From Mesomycoplasma flocculare ATCC 27399 (GTDB lineage: Bacteria; Bacillota_I; Bacilli_A; Mycoplasmatales; Metamycoplasmataceae), in NCBI RefSeq assembly GCF_000815065.1, contig NZ_CP007585.1, positions 1 to 64,000 on the forward strand: a stretch of DNA of 64,000 nt, given 5' to 3'. Positions 33,332-44,550 of the stretch are shown piece after piece (the stretch's first letter is position 1; the number at the start of each line of letters is the position of its first letter). Position numbers and translations under genes: made by a program. A model generated the notes under the pieces. It did not search any database, was not told the origin of the DNA, and saw only the letters and a program-made list of their open reading frames with translations.

Positions 33332-35200
33332 GTGGCAAATTTCTTAAAAATAACAAAATTCCTAAAAATAATTAGTATTTTTGGTGTTTTTTTACCGCTT
33401 TCTTCTTGTGGTTATTATAGCTCGATTCCGCTTGTTAAGGAAGTTAAACCGGAATTTGAAAAACAACAAGATCTTGAAAAACAACAAGATCTTGAAAATA
33501 AACCTGTTCAAGAACTCAAAAAGCCAAAAAACAACGATTTTTATGGTGCTTCTGAGTCTGAGAATAAAAGCAAAGATTTTGAACAAAAAGCGGAAATAAA
33601 TAAGAAAAACTTTATTAAAACAGACAAAAATTCTTCTGTTTTAGAAAAATCAGAAAATATACCGATAAATAAAATAAATAAGGTAGAAAATTCCCAAACC
33701 CAAACCCAAACCGAAGATAAAAAAATTAACATTCAAAATCAACCTAGATTCCAAAAAAACGATAAAGAATTTGAAAAAAAAGGCTTACAGGTTGATAATC
33801 CGGTTAAAACTATAAATAATGAGTCTGGAAAATCTCTTGAATTAAAAAAGCGGGAAACAAGCAAAGAAAATGAAATTCCCAAATCTGATGATTCAGGAAA
33901 AATTAAAGAATTAAGTAGCAGAAAAACTGATCAATCTAAAACCTACGATAAAAAAAAGGATAATTTTAATATTGTAAAATTGTCGAAATTTAGCGACAGT
34001 GGAAAAGTGCAAAAGATTTACTTTGGTAAAAATCTTTCTGGTTTTAACACTTTCAAAATAGAAACAGAAAATTCAATTTTCCGCGAAAACGATCAGTCGT
34101 TTTTAGGCTCAAAGAACGAAAATTTAAATATTTACCTACTTGACAGGTTAGACGCAAATAAAGTAGAAAAAACAAGTCCTGTACGTTCATATTCTGTTAA
34201 TTATTGGAACAAAAAAGTTAGAAACATTTATTATAAATTAAATTATTTTGGATTTAAATCCGTAGATTATTCTGATAATAGATACAAAGAAACTTTTCAA
34301 AGAAACATAAGATTTAGTTCGGGAACTTCTATTTTGCTTGACACAAACGGAAATGAAGCGCTTTTTTTGACGAACAAACACGTTTTGTACAATAAAAAAA
34401 ATCAACCAATGTGACATTTTTTTGGTTATCCTTTCATTATTTTCTATTTTAATAACAAAATTAATTTTCTTCCTTCACCTGATTATTCTCGAATTCTAGA
34501 TATTTTATATATTAAGGAAGACTACGAAAAAAGGGAACAAAAATTCGAAAAAAAACAAAATGCAAGGACAAAACAAGTTTTTGTAAAACAAGTTTATGAA
34601 AAATATTTCCGGGTTGTGGAGAATTTTAATTCTCATAAAAAAGACCTTGGACTTTTTTACTTTAAATATAAAGATTTTATTAGTGATTTTCTAGCAGCAG
34701 GGAAATTTTTTGAAGAAAATAGAAACATAATAAAGGAAAATTTTTCCTGGGCAAAATCCACTGATATACAAACTAAAATGCGAAACTTTGAGAAAAGTGC
34801 GACACTTTTTAGCAAATATTTCGAGGAAATGGAAAAAAATGGCGCAGTTAAATTAAGCGACAGATTATGAAAAGACGGCGACATTGATTATGAGACAAAA
34901 TTAGGATTATTTTATCCTGATAAAACCGCAGCGAAAAATATGTTCAAAGGCGTTTATATACGCAAACAAGATGCAATATTTTTTGTCACAACGGGACACG
35001 GCGCATCAGGAAGTGGAATTTTTAACGATGATGGTTCCCTTGCATTTATAAATTATCTTATCATTCAGGACCCAAAACAAAAAGGCTATTATTACGATCA
35101 AAATAATTTGTCTAATTATATAGCAGCGGCAATTCCGTTAAGAACTCCATTTGTTGATTTAACAAAGGAAATTAGTAAATTTTATTTTAATAAGAGCTAA
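33332..35200 (+). CDS. Lipoprotein serine protease, DUF31/MIP-like
   Basis: The 622-residue protein starts (GTG) with a lipoprotein signal ending in LPLSSCGYY (lipid-modified Cys near residue 27), followed by about 200 residues of low-complexity, Lys/Glu/Gln-rich spacer, then a trypsin-like domain. FLTNKHVL holds the catalytic His350, and GHGASGSGIFND has the GxSG nucleophile Ser559. This matches the mycoplasma DUF31 peptidases, which include the immunoglobulin protease MIP. An 18-base tandem repeat encodes EKQQDL twice near residues 43-54. No Ig-binding MIB partner is adjacent. Two TGA codons are Trp. Substrate is unknown; cell-surface location is inferred from the lipobox. Confidence 0.78.
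33458..33497 (+). repeat. Tandem 18-bp repeat in the protease spacer
   Basis: GAAAAACAACAAGATCTT is repeated twice in direct tandem, encoding EKQQDL-EKQQDL in the linker of the lipoprotein protease. In-frame copy-number change would alter spacer length without a frameshift. Confidence 0.7.
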
Positions 35201-35248
35201 ATTATTCTATAAAAATAAAGCTTTTTCTATTTTTTCAAGGGCTAAGAA

Positions 35249-37333
35249 TTAGGCTAGAACAGCAATAATTTTTCCGTCTCACACATTAGCGCCTTCGATT
35301 TTAATGTCAATAAATTCGCCTAATTTAAATCTGCGTTTGTTGTTATAAACACAAAAACCATCTTCGGTTAACTGATAAGGGTCGCTTTCGTTATCGGGTA
35401 AATTTTTATTAATTACCATGGCATCAAAAAGCCCATTAATTTCAACAAAAAAACCAGATTTTATAATTGCAGTTATTTGCGCACTGAAGGTTTGCCCAAT
35501 TAGTTGTTTTGCATACTCAGTTTTTTTAATATTTACAATTTTTCTTTCTAAATTAAAGGCTTTTTGTTCTAATTCAGTAGTTAAGTAAGAGTTTTTATTA
35601 AGAATCTCTTTAAAAAAGTCATAATTTTTGTTCTTTTCAAAAATAAAAAAACGAATAATTCTATGTAAAATTAAATCTGGATAACGTCGAATCGGGCTAG
35701 TAAAATGACTATAGAAATTTGCAGCCAATCCAAAATGTCCTATGTTTTCTGTGCTATAAACAGCTTTTTGCATTGTTCTTAAAATTGAATATTTCAAAAA
35801 ATTGTCATTATTTTCGGCTTTTATCTTTTCAATTGTTTTGGCAAATTCTTTTGAATTTGTGTTTATGTTTAGGCTATTTTTTATACCTAAAGCATTCAAG
35901 ATTTGGTTAAAATCTGTTATTTTTTCAGGATCAGGCTTGCTATGAACGCGGTATAAAATTGGAATTTTTCTTTTCGTTAGGAATTCAGAAACATTTTCAT
36001 TGGCTCTGATCATAAAGTTTTCGATTAACATTTCAGAAATTCCCCTTTTTTTTAATTTTAAGGATTTTGTAAAACCATTTTCGTCTAAAATAATTTTTAC
36101 ATCATCAATAGATAAATCAATATAACCTTCCTTTTTTTTGAATTGTGAAAGCACAGTATTTAATTTTAAGGCTATTTGTAACATATTTTCCAAATTGTCA
36201 TTGTTAAAACTGAATTTTTTCGCAAAAAAATTATTAACCTGGTCGTATGTCAGCTGTCATTTTGAATTAATAATAGAAGGGTAGATTTTAATATACAAAT
36301 TTTCTCCCTTTGTATTAATTAAAGATTCCATTGTCACTGTAAATCTGTCAACATTTGGTTTTAGTGAACAAATCCCGTTAGATAATTCTTCTGGTAACAT
36401 TGGTATAACAGTGTGAGGAAGATAAATTGATGTACCCCGATTTTGCGCCTCAATATCGATGGCGCTATCTTGTTTTACATAATGAGCTACATCAGCAATG
36501 TGAACTTTTAAAAGAAAATTTCCTTGGTTTGTTTCCTGTACAGAAATTGCATCATCAAAATCTTTTGTATCTTCGCCATCGATTGTAATAATTAATTCGT
36601 TTCTTAAATCTATTCGATTTTCATCAATATAACCAACATTTTTTTCTATTTTTGATGCTTCCTGAATAACATCAGTGTTAAATTCGTTTGAAACTTCAGA
36701 TTCAATTATAGGTATTTTCACATACAAAAAAGGTTCGTTTTTGTGGCCAATTTTTTGAATTTTGCTTATTTTTAGAATATTTTTTTGGTAGTCGATGATT
36801 TTTACTTTGTAATAATTATCGACAACTAAATCGTCAATTGAATTTCACCTAAAAAAAAATGAGCCTTTAAAATTTACAGGCTCAAAATCTCAAAAGTTTC
36901 CATTTTTAAAGGCTTTTCCGATTAAAAATTTTGTATTTCTTTGAATAATTTTGGTAATAACACCAAAAATTTGATCAGTTTTAAGGAAATCGGCATAAAT
37001 GTTGATTCTAACTTCATCATTTTCTAGTGCGTTTGCCGTAAACCGCGCGGGAATAAAAATATTTTTGTTTTTTATCGGGTTTTCTTTGTCTTCAACAAAA
37101 CCAAAAGCTGATTGCGTTGCTCTGTAAATTCCAACTTTTGCCCTAAGAAGTTTGGGTGAATAATATTTCCCTTCAGCAGTTTTAAAAATAACAAAATTTT
37201 CAATAAGGTTGCTAATTTGACTGGTTAGTTTTTGGTTTAGGTTAAAAGGGATGTTAAATTTTCTAACAATTTCAATAAATGTTCTTTCTTTTTGAAGAAA
37301 ATTTTTTAAACGTTCTTCTGGTACAATTTTCAT
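35249..37333 (-). CDS. rnr: Exoribonuclease R (RNB family)
   Basis: RNase R is a processive 3'-5' exonuclease, the main one in mycoplasmas. The 694-residue product has N-terminal cold-shock-type domains, the RNB active site IDGEDTKDFDDAISV (four acidic residues, about 260-275), NRGTSIYLPHTVIPMLPEELSNG region, HFTSPIRRYPDLILHR and a C-terminal S1 domain (FSAQITAIIKSGFFVEI). Start ATG 37333, just after secG (7-base gap), so the two are one unit, as in Bacillus secG-rnr. The C-terminus ends WDGKIIAVLA. Confidence 0.94.
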
Positions 37334-37340
37334 AAATTTT

Positions 37341-37574
37341 TTATAATAACCTAATGACTAATGAAAGTGCAAGAAAAATAAAGCCAAGTAAAAACATTGC
37401 TCATTTTGTAAATTTTTTAAATCCTCGTTCTTTTGAAACTTGAAACAAATCAAGATCACTAGAACCAATAAGCGCTCCAGAGAAAGAGTTTGAATGCGGC
37501 GACATAAGTAGTGAAATCAAAATAATTAAAACACCAAAAATAGCAATAAAAGTGAGGATAATTGTTTTTAACAT
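37341..37574 (-). CDS. secG: Protein translocase subunit SecG
   Basis: SecG is a small auxiliary subunit of the SecYEG channel. The 77-residue product has two membrane helices (residues 3-24 and 57-75) separated by the conserved loop SPHSNSFSGALIGSSDLDLF and RGFKKF. The order secG-rnr is the conserved Gram-positive arrangement. A 16-base homopolymer (T on the coding strand) lies 15 bases before the ATG and may vary the promoter. Confidence 0.88.
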
Positions 37575-37588
37575 AATATCTAACCGAT

Positions 37589-37604
37589 AAAAAAAAAAAA
37601 AAAA
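37589..37604. repeat. Homopolymer tract (16 A/T) before secG
   Basis: A run of 16 A on the plus strand (T on the secG coding strand) lies 15 bases upstream of the secG start, in the probable promoter region. Long mononucleotide runs in mycoplasmas can change length by slippage. Confidence 0.8.
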
Positions 37605-37636
37605 TAATAGTAATTATACTATAAAATTAAGCAAGT

Positions 37637-39169
37637 TTAAATAACAGTTTTAAAAAAAAATATTAAAAATCGAAAAACAAAGAAAACTTTGGCTATTTGC
37701 CTGATTTCCACGATGATTTTTTGTTTTTTTAGTGATTCTATATGTTTTAGAAAATCATTTAGAATTTCGCCTTTAAAAAAAAGATTAGTTTCGTATTGAA
37801 AGATTAAGGACCGATAATCTAAATTCGATGTTCCAATCATTCCGAATCTATCGTCGGTAATTATTGATTTCCCGTGAAAAAAAATTTCTTTAAAATAGTA
37901 GATTTTTGCCCCTTTATTTAATAATTTTCTAGCAAAAAAATCGTTAAAAATTTTAATTATTCTTAAATCATTTCTGCCAGGCAAAAAAATTTCCACCTCA
38001 ATCTTTGCCAGCAAAACATCTTCTAAAGCATCAATAATTTTTTGGGTTGGGACAAAATACGGGGTAAAAATTTTTATATTTTTTTTTGCTGAATAAATTT
38101 TTTTTAAAATAAAGCCTTCAATTAAAGAGTGTTCAAGATTTGGGCCGTTTTGAACAACAACTCCTACATTTTTTGGTTCTTCTTCTTGGGCTACCAAATC
38201 GTTTATATTGCAAAAACTATTTATTTTTTCTTTTGATATATTTTTTTTCCCTCATTTCGATCAATGAAATAAGAAATTTTTGCAATAAGTTTGCACAATT
38301 TCACCTTCAAGTCTAAGATTTAAATCCATTCAATATCCAAAATTTTTATCAAAACCTGAATATTCTTCGGAAATATTATTTCCGCCGGTATAAACAATTT
38401 TGCCGTCGATAAGATAAACTTTTCGATGATTTCTATAAAAACTTTGCCCAGAAATAAAAGGAATTTTAAAAATATTAAATAGTAAAACATCGATTTTTTC
38501 TCTCTTTAATTCGATTCATTGACGCGTTTTTATAAAATATGTGCCAAAAGAATCAGCTAAAATTTTTACCTTAACACCTTGTTTTCTTTTATCGATAAGA
38601 ATTTTTTTTAACTTCCTTCAAACAAAATCATTTTTTATTATATAAACATCAATAAAAATGTATTTTTTTGCATTTTTAATATCGTTGAAAAGTTTTTCAA
38701 AAAAACTGTGACCATCAACTAACAAATTTCCGTTAAATTTTTTAATTGGAGAAGAAAAGTATTTATTTGAGAAGTTCAGCAAAATATCCTCATCTTTATG
38801 AGTTGCGTCTATTTTTTCCTCAACACCTTCATTTATGCTAACAAAATGTTGATATTGTGAAAAATATTGACTTATATGTTGGCTGTTTAGGTATTTTCTG
38901 CCTAAAAGAATGTACGAAATTGGTCCTATTATTGGAAAAATTGAGCAAGCAAGCAATCAAGAAATTTTAGTTTCGATTCTTCTTTTTTGGAATAATAAAA
39001 ACAAATTAAAGAAAGAAGTGGATGCATAAACCGCAACAATGGTTACAATTGAAATTCAACTTTTATTTTTTGATAAAAAATGTTGAATTAGATACATTGT
39101 TGTACTAAATAACACTAAAAATATGGTTAGAAAACAATAATAAAAAAATCACTTTGTGAATTTATGCAT
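37637..39169 (-). CDS. cls: Cardiolipin synthase (phospholipase D family)
   Basis: This membrane enzyme joins two phosphatidylglycerols to cardiolipin. The 510-residue protein has three N-terminal membrane segments (residues 5-27, 35-55, 70-92) and two HKD motifs: NHRKVYLIDGKIVYTGGNN (about residue 235) and FHGKSIITDDRFGMIGTSNLD (about residue 418). The C-terminus is hydrophobic (VFFVFRFLIFFF). The start is ATG 39169, 10 bases after a TAAAAT box lying directly next to the recA stop, so a leaderless mRNA is likely. Confidence 0.92.
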
Positions 39170-39179
39170 TATAGTAACA

Positions 39180-39185
39180 ATTTTA
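39180..39185 (-). promoter_or_regulatory. cls -10 box next to the recA stop
   Basis: On the minus strand TAAAAT occupies 39185-39180, immediately after the recA TAG (39188-39186) and 10 bases before the cls ATG. A leaderless start for cls within the recA-cls junction is likely. Confidence 0.4.
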
Positions 39186-40199
39186 CTATAATTTTGGAGC
39201 CTGACCTTGATTTTCCTTTAGTTTTTCAAAAATTTGTTCTTTTATTTCATTAAATAATTTAGGGTTATTTTCAAGTAATAGTTTTAAATTTATTTTTCCT
39301 TGAGCAATATTTTCGCCTTTATAAGCAAATCACGAACCTTTTCTTACAAGAATTCCATGCTCTTCCCCTAATTGAGCAATTTCAGCTGATTTTGAAATGC
39401 CTTTTGCAAAAACAATTTCCACTAAAGCAGTTTTAAAGGGAATAGCAAGCTTGTTTTTAACCACTTTTATTTTGACGCTATGTCCTGTTATGTCATTTCC
39501 AGTAGTGATTTGTTGCATTTTTCTGACATCTAATCTAATTGATGCATAGAATTTAAGCCCTCTTCCGCCCGGGGTAGTTTCAGGATTGCCAAAGATTATG
39601 CCAACTTTTTCTCTAATTTGATTAATAAAAATTACTGTTGTACCGTTTTTGTTTAAAGATGCTGTAATTTTTCGAAGCGCTTTTGACATAAGCCTAGCTT
39701 GAGCACCAATAACCTGATCTTTCATTTCCCCTTGAAGTTCAGCAATAGGGACTAAAGCTGCGACTGAATCTACAACGATTAAGTCAATTGCTTTTGTTTT
39801 TGTTAAAGTATCAACAATGTCTAGTGCTTGCTCACCTGAATCTGGTTGCGAAAGTATTAAATTGTCAATATCGATTCCTAAATTTTTTGCATATTGTGGA
39901 TCAATTGAGTGTTCTGCATCGATAAAAGCAGCAATTCCTCCTTGTTTTTGAACTTCAGCAATTGCGTGAAGGCTGATTGTTGTTTTTCCGGATGATTCAG
40001 GTCCATAAATCTCAATAATTCTGCCTTTCGGAAAACCTCCAATTCCTAAAGCCATATCGATTGCCAAACTTCCTGATGAAAAGACCTCTGTATCAATTGG
40101 AGGTTTTTCACCTAAAACCATAATTGATTCGGTTCCAAATTTTTTTTTAATTTCTGCAAGCGCATGTTTTAATAGTGATTTTTCGTTTGTTTCTGTCAT
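39186..40199 (-). CDS. recA: Recombinase RecA
   Basis: RecA forms the filament for homologous strand exchange. The 337-residue product has Walker [12 protein letters not shown] (about residues 65-75), [12 protein letters not shown] (Walker B), the L1/L2 loop regions with [12 protein letters not shown] and [13 protein letters not shown], and a C-terminal domain ending GQAPKL. ATG 40199 is preceded on the minus strand by AGGGAGCC (ribosome-binding site). It is divergent from the LicA-like kinase gene. Confidence 0.97.
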
Positions 40200-40354
40200 A
40201 ATGGCTCCCTATATTTTTGTTTTTTAATTTTTAAGTATATATATTTCAATTTAAGCTTTTTTAAAAAATTAACTAAAAAAAAAGAAAAAATTGGGAAAAA
40301 ATAGCAGTTTTTCCTATTTTTAGTAAAATTTCGTTTTTTTTCTTAAAATATTAT

Positions 40355-40390
40355 GCTAGGGTGGAATATAAAAAGCCATTCTGCCCTAGC
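40355..40390 (+). other. Long RNA hairpin between recA and the kinase gene
   Basis: GCTAGGGTGGAAT (40355-40367) and ATTCTGCCCTAGC (40378-40390) form a 13-bp stem with two adjacent U-G/G-U wobbles around a 10-base loop. The wobbles pair only in plus-strand RNA (they become C-A mismatches on the minus strand), so the element probably works in a plus-strand transcript. A loose T-rich tract follows. It may be a terminator or a leader structure. Confidence 0.55.
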
Positions 40391-40438
40391 AAATCAATTT
40401 TTTCTTATTATTAAACTTACGAAATTTGAAAAATTTAG

Positions 40439-40444
40439 TAAAAT
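40439..40444 (+). promoter_or_regulatory. -10 box of the LicA-like kinase gene (leaderless)
   Basis: TAAAAT ends 8 bases before the ATG at 40453, with no ribosome-binding site between, matching the leaderless arrangement seen at hrcA. Confidence 0.4.
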
Positions 40445-40452
40445 TTTCAATT

Positions 40453-41175
40453 ATGAAAAAAATTTCGATTGGATTAACTAATGAATCATTTCGTGATGAT
40501 AACAAATTCTTGCAGAAAAAAGTTTATAATGGAATGAATCACAAAATTGATTATAGAATTCTATCAAATTTTAAATTTGTTCCAAAGTTAATTTTAGATT
40601 CAGAGGAATTAATTATATGAGAGTGGATTGATGGAAATAATGTTGAATTAACTACCGAATCGCTTAAAAAAATAGCAGTTCAATTAAAGAAGGTTCATGA
40701 CTCTAATCTAAAATTTCCGCCCTCAAATCACGCATTTCGAATTGAAAATTATTTGAAAATTTTATCTGAAAAAGGTATAAAAAATAAAATTATTATTAAA
40801 TACGAAGCTTTCATTAAAGAAATACTTCGAAATATGGATAAAACTAAACCTCTTCATAACGATTTGTGATTGACTAATATGGTTGAAAAAAACCAAGAAA
40901 TTTACTTTTTAGATTGAGAATATGCATCAAAAGGCGATATTCATTTTGATCTAGCTTATTTTATCGAATCAGCCAGATTAGATGCTGAGCATGAACGAAT
41001 TTTCTTAGGTTTTTATGGAAAAACTAATTATAAGGATATATTATTACAACGAATTTTTGTTTTATACCTAATAATTTTATGAGTAAACGCCCAGAAAACT
41101 AAGCATTTTGATGATGCTCCCTATATGGCAAAATTAGAAAATTTATATTCACAATTTTTAGCTTGGAAGGAATAA
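40453..41175 (+). CDS. LicA/choline-kinase-like phosphotransferase
   Basis: The 240-residue product belongs to the aminoglycoside phosphotransferase/choline kinase fold. The catalytic Brenner motif PLHNDLWLTNMV (about residues 133-144) and the metal-binding YFLDWEYASKGDIHFDLAYF (about 151-170) are clear, and an N-terminal KKV Lys strand region is present. Relatives phosphorylate choline or ethanolamine for lipid or surface decoration; the exact substrate is uncertain. The upstream TTG (40426) is in frame, but ATG 40453 is preferred. obg begins 1 base after its stop. Several TGA codons are Trp. Confidence 0.82.
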
Positions 41176-41176
41176 A

Positions 41177-42436
41177 ATGAGATTTATTGACCATGTTTCA
41201 ATCGAAGTTGAAGCCGGAAAAGGAGGAGATGGGGTTGTTTCTTTTCGAAGAGAAGCGCACGTTGATAAAGGCGGGCCTGATGGCGGCGATGGCGGCGATG
41301 GCGGTTCAATTTATTTTGTTGGCGATTCTGGTTTGAATACTTTATTGCAATTTTATCAAACAAAAAAAATTTTTGGTAATAATGGCGAAAATGGTAGGTC
41401 AAAAAATCGAAAGGGAGCAGCTGGAAAAGATATTTTTATAAAAGTACCTATAGGAACTCAAGTATATGCAAAAAATACTTTAATTTGTGATATAATTTTG
41501 CAAAAGGAATATTTAATAGCTCGTGGAGGCAAAGGGGGGTTAGGGAATAACCGTTTTAAGAATTCTAAAAATAAAGCACCTAGAATTTCCGAAAATGGTG
41601 AATTAGGACAAAAGTTTAACCTTAATCTTGAACTAAAAGTTATTGCTGATATTGGACTAATAGGCAAACCAAACGCAGGAAAATCTACGCTTTTGTCACT
41701 GATTTCTAATTCAAAACCTAAAATTGCAAATTACGAATTCACAACTATAGTTCCACAATTAGGGCTTGTAAAAATTTATGATAATTCATTCATTGTGGCC
41801 GATCTTCCAGGTTTAATTTCAGGGGCTAGTTCTGGAAAGGGAATGGGGTTTGTTTTTTTAAAACATATAGAAAGATGTGTAGCGCTTGCTCATATTGTCG
41901 ATTTTGGAACCGAAGAAAAAAATCCTATTAATGATTTTCTTGAAATCAATGACGAATTAGGAAAATTCAGTCAAAAATTATTAAATTTAAAGCAAATAAT
42001 AATTGCAAACAAATATGATTTACCAAATTTTCAAAAAAATTTAGAGAATTTTCAGAAAAAATTTCCTAAAATCCCAATAATTAAAGCTAGTTTAATTTCG
42101 CATAATAAAAAAGAATGTGAAAAAATAAAAGAAAAAATGTTTGATTTAATTAAAAAAAGTAAAAAAAATCTAAAGATTCAGCCGATAAATGAGATTCCAG
42201 TAGAATTTAATTTAGAAGCTCCTTTTTTGATAGAAAACAAAAATCTTGGATTTTACGAAGTTAAAGGTGAAATAATTAAAAAACTTATTAATAAAATTCC
42301 TTTAAATTCTCAAGAAAATATTTTTAGATTTAATACTAAAATCAAAAATATTGGGCTTTGAGATGAATTAATTAAACAAGGGGTAAAATCAGGCGATACA
42401 GTCAAAATTTATGACCTTGAATTTCAATGAACCTAA
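41177..42436 (+). CDS. obg: GTPase Obg (ribosome assembly)
   Basis: Obg (CgtA) is an essential GTPase for 50S assembly and stress signalling. The 419-residue protein has the glycine-rich Obg fold (GKGGDGVVSFRREAHV, GGPDGGDGGDGG), the G domain with GLIGKPNAGKST (G1), ADLPGLI (G3) and NKYD (G4), and a C-terminal OCT domain. The frame includes TGA-Trp codons at 42359 and 42428. Position next to the kinase suggests one operon. Confidence 0.96.
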
Positions 42437-42504
42437 AATATTTTTTCAAGTGAGGGCATTGTTTCATGTATTTTTTATATATTAAAACTAAAGGAGCCAG
42501 ATAA

Positions 42505-42867
42505 ATGGACGACATTCGCAAACCTAAAAGATCATTACGTAAAAAATTAAAAAACCCATCAGAATGGTCATTTGTTGAAAAAAAATCATTAGTATCTTTT
42601 TTATTTTTATACCATAAGGCAAGCAAATTAAATTCACAAAAAGAAAAAGTATATGAAACTTTAGGGTTAAGCAATAAAATGGATGATTTGCCAATTTCAT
42701 CAATTGAACGCGCACTTTCTCTATTAGAACCTAAATATACTAAGCTTTTAATCAAAGAATTTATTGATAATGATCGGAACTGGATTAAAAAGTATTGGTC
42801 AAAATCAACCTATTATAAAAATATGCACAAGGCAATTGACCAATTTATCATAATTTTAAATCTTTAA
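42505..42867 (+). CDS. Hypothetical protein with sigma/ArpU-like HTH pattern
   Basis: The 120-residue, lysine-rich protein is not firmly recognised. Its C-terminal half (LEPKYTKLLIKEFIDND then WIKKYWSKSTYYKNMHKAI) resembles the region-4-like helix-turn-helix of ArpU or sigma-70-type proteins, where a LxxxYR-like helix precedes a STxYxxxxxAI recognition helix. It may bind DNA or RNA polymerase. An AAGGAG ribosome-binding site precedes ATG 42505. It is followed 3 bases later by the TAG-split gene. Confidence 0.6.
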   Translation: MDDIRKPKRSLRKKLKNPSEWSFVEKKSLVSFLFLYHKASKLNSQKEKVYETLGLSNKMDDLPISSIERALSLLEPKYTKLLIKEFIDNDRNWIKKYWSKSTYYKNMHKAIDQFIIILNL

Positions 42868-42870
42868 CAT

Positions 42871-44079
42871 ATGAATTTAGAGCTTGTTTCTCGTGAAAAT
42901 CCCGAAATCCAAATTGCAAGAAATTACGGGCAAATTTCATTTAGTTATGTATCAAGTTCTTCTCCACACGGAATTAGACAATTTGTTAAAATTCAACGCG
43001 ATCTTACATCAGATCAATTTAGTGTAATTGTTACTGTCTTTTCAAAAATAGTTGGGAAAGTTAATGTTTATGTACAGGTAAATAATGCTGCCCCAACTGC
43101 GCCAAAGTTACTTGAATTATTTCCTGAAAAATTTAATCAAGCAGTTTTTGTTTTTGGTGGTCCAAATCAAATAAAAGATAAAACAGCTGATTTTAAATTT
43201 CCGAAGTTAGATAATATTTTAGTATATCTAACAAAAGAAAATGAACAGAAAATTTTATTGGATAATGTTCTAAAATTGCGTAATTTTTCAGATGCAAATA
43301 AAGAGTATTCAATAAAAAATAAAGGAATTGGGTTCAAAGTTTTAAAATCAATTAAAATGGCGAATCTAGGCGCTGATGCCTCGATTGAGTTTTCAAAAAC
43401 TTATGAAAAAATTGAGGAAAACACAATTTATTTTTTCCCTGATAAATTTAGCCAAAAAAAACATAATCAAAACGTTTTTAAAGTTGGTGTTGATCCTGAA
43501 GTTTTTTATGCCGGAAATATTGACAAAAATATAAACATTACTAATTTAAAGTTAACTAATTTGCCGGTTAAATCAACAAGTGGTTCAAAAAATTATTTGG
43601 ATTTATCCTTCCAATTTCGACAAGATATCTATGATAAAAATAAAAAACCTGAAGTAATTGCGGGAAAATATATTGTAGGAGATATTTTTATAATATCAAA
43701 TACTTATTATGATTCAACGGAAAGAACGGTTTTTTCTGGGAATTAGCAAATTTCTCACCAAGGTTTTGTAATCCCTTATAATTTTTCTGGAACTTTAAAT
43801 CCAAAAGTTGAAATGAGTATTAACAATGATTATAAAAAGATAAATGTCGCTTTTTCTCAAGAAATTATCAAAAAGCTAATTGATTATGAAAAAAAGAATG
43901 GAATTTACAAGCTGAAAATCACAAATTATTCCACCCCTTTTATTAAATCAGATCAAATTAGAATTTCAAATCAAGATTTCAAATATGTTTCTACTAATTT
44001 TTTAACAATTCAACAGCTAAAAGATCTTTCGTTTACAAATTTTAGAGAAGAAGATGAAGAAAAAAAATTAGAGGAATAA
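42871..44079 (+). pseudogene. Hypothetical gene interrupted by an in-frame TAG
   Basis: A frame of 402 codons is open except for one TAG at 43744-43746 (context N-TAG-QISHQ). The first part (42871-43746) encodes 291 residues rich in beta-strand-like sequence (IVTVFSKIVGKVNVYVQVNN, FKVGVDPEVFYAG). The second part (43747-44079) encodes 110 more residues to TAA (QISHQGFVIPYNFSGTL ... EEDEEKKLEE), of which 43813 offers an ATG. The two parts look like one protein, possibly a CAG-to-TAG nonsense change. I recognise no family. It may be a truncated functional gene, a pseudogene, or a readthrough site. Confidence 0.6.
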
Positions 44080-44080
44080 A

Positions 44081-44506
44081 TTGAAAATTGCTATTAAAAT
44101 CGCAACAGCCCTAATATCAACAGTCATAATTGCTGCTGCCGGTTTCGGAGGTTGATATTTGTATAATCAAAAATTACAAAATTCAATACCCCCAATAAAA
44201 AAACAACTTGATTTTGACGTAAAAAATGAAAATGAATACAAAGATAGCGATGTTTTCCCTAATATTTATGCCAATGACTTTTATGATACAATTAAAGTCA
44301 AAGATGGAGAAGTTTATATAGATGAATGATTAGTTGAAAATGTAATTAAAGAAATTGTTTCAAAAATTAAAGTTGCTTTCGGGTCGGTGAATTTTCGATA
44401 CCAAATAGATGAAAAAAAAGATACAATATATATTGAAATTCTTTGAAAATATAAGAAAAACAAGTTAAACCGAAACTATAAAATTAGTTTATATCAAGAT
44501 GTTTAA
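44081..44506 (+). CDS. Hypothetical membrane-anchored protein
   Basis: The 141-residue product (TTG start behind GAGG) has one N-terminal membrane helix, roughly residues 4-27 (IKIATALISTVIIAAAGFGG), followed by an extracellular-looking domain with mixed charged and aromatic residues (DVFPNIYANDFYDTIKV, then FRYQIDEKKDTIYIEILW). No lipobox cysteine is present, so it is a membrane-anchored rather than lipid-modified protein. It starts 1 base after the TAG-split gene and so shares its transcript. No family recognised. Confidence 0.62.
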
Positions 44507-44550
44507 TATTATTTATTTTTTAAAAATTCAGTATAATTATTTTTGATTTT

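Noticed and set aside
41184-41402. Minus-strand frame rich in Arg/His/Gln opposite obg
   Set aside because: Complement of the glycine-rich Obg fold codons; a shadow of a certain gene.
42402-42755. 117-residue minus-strand frame across the obg end and the next gene
   Set aside because: Antisense to two supported plus-strand genes, with no recognisable motif.
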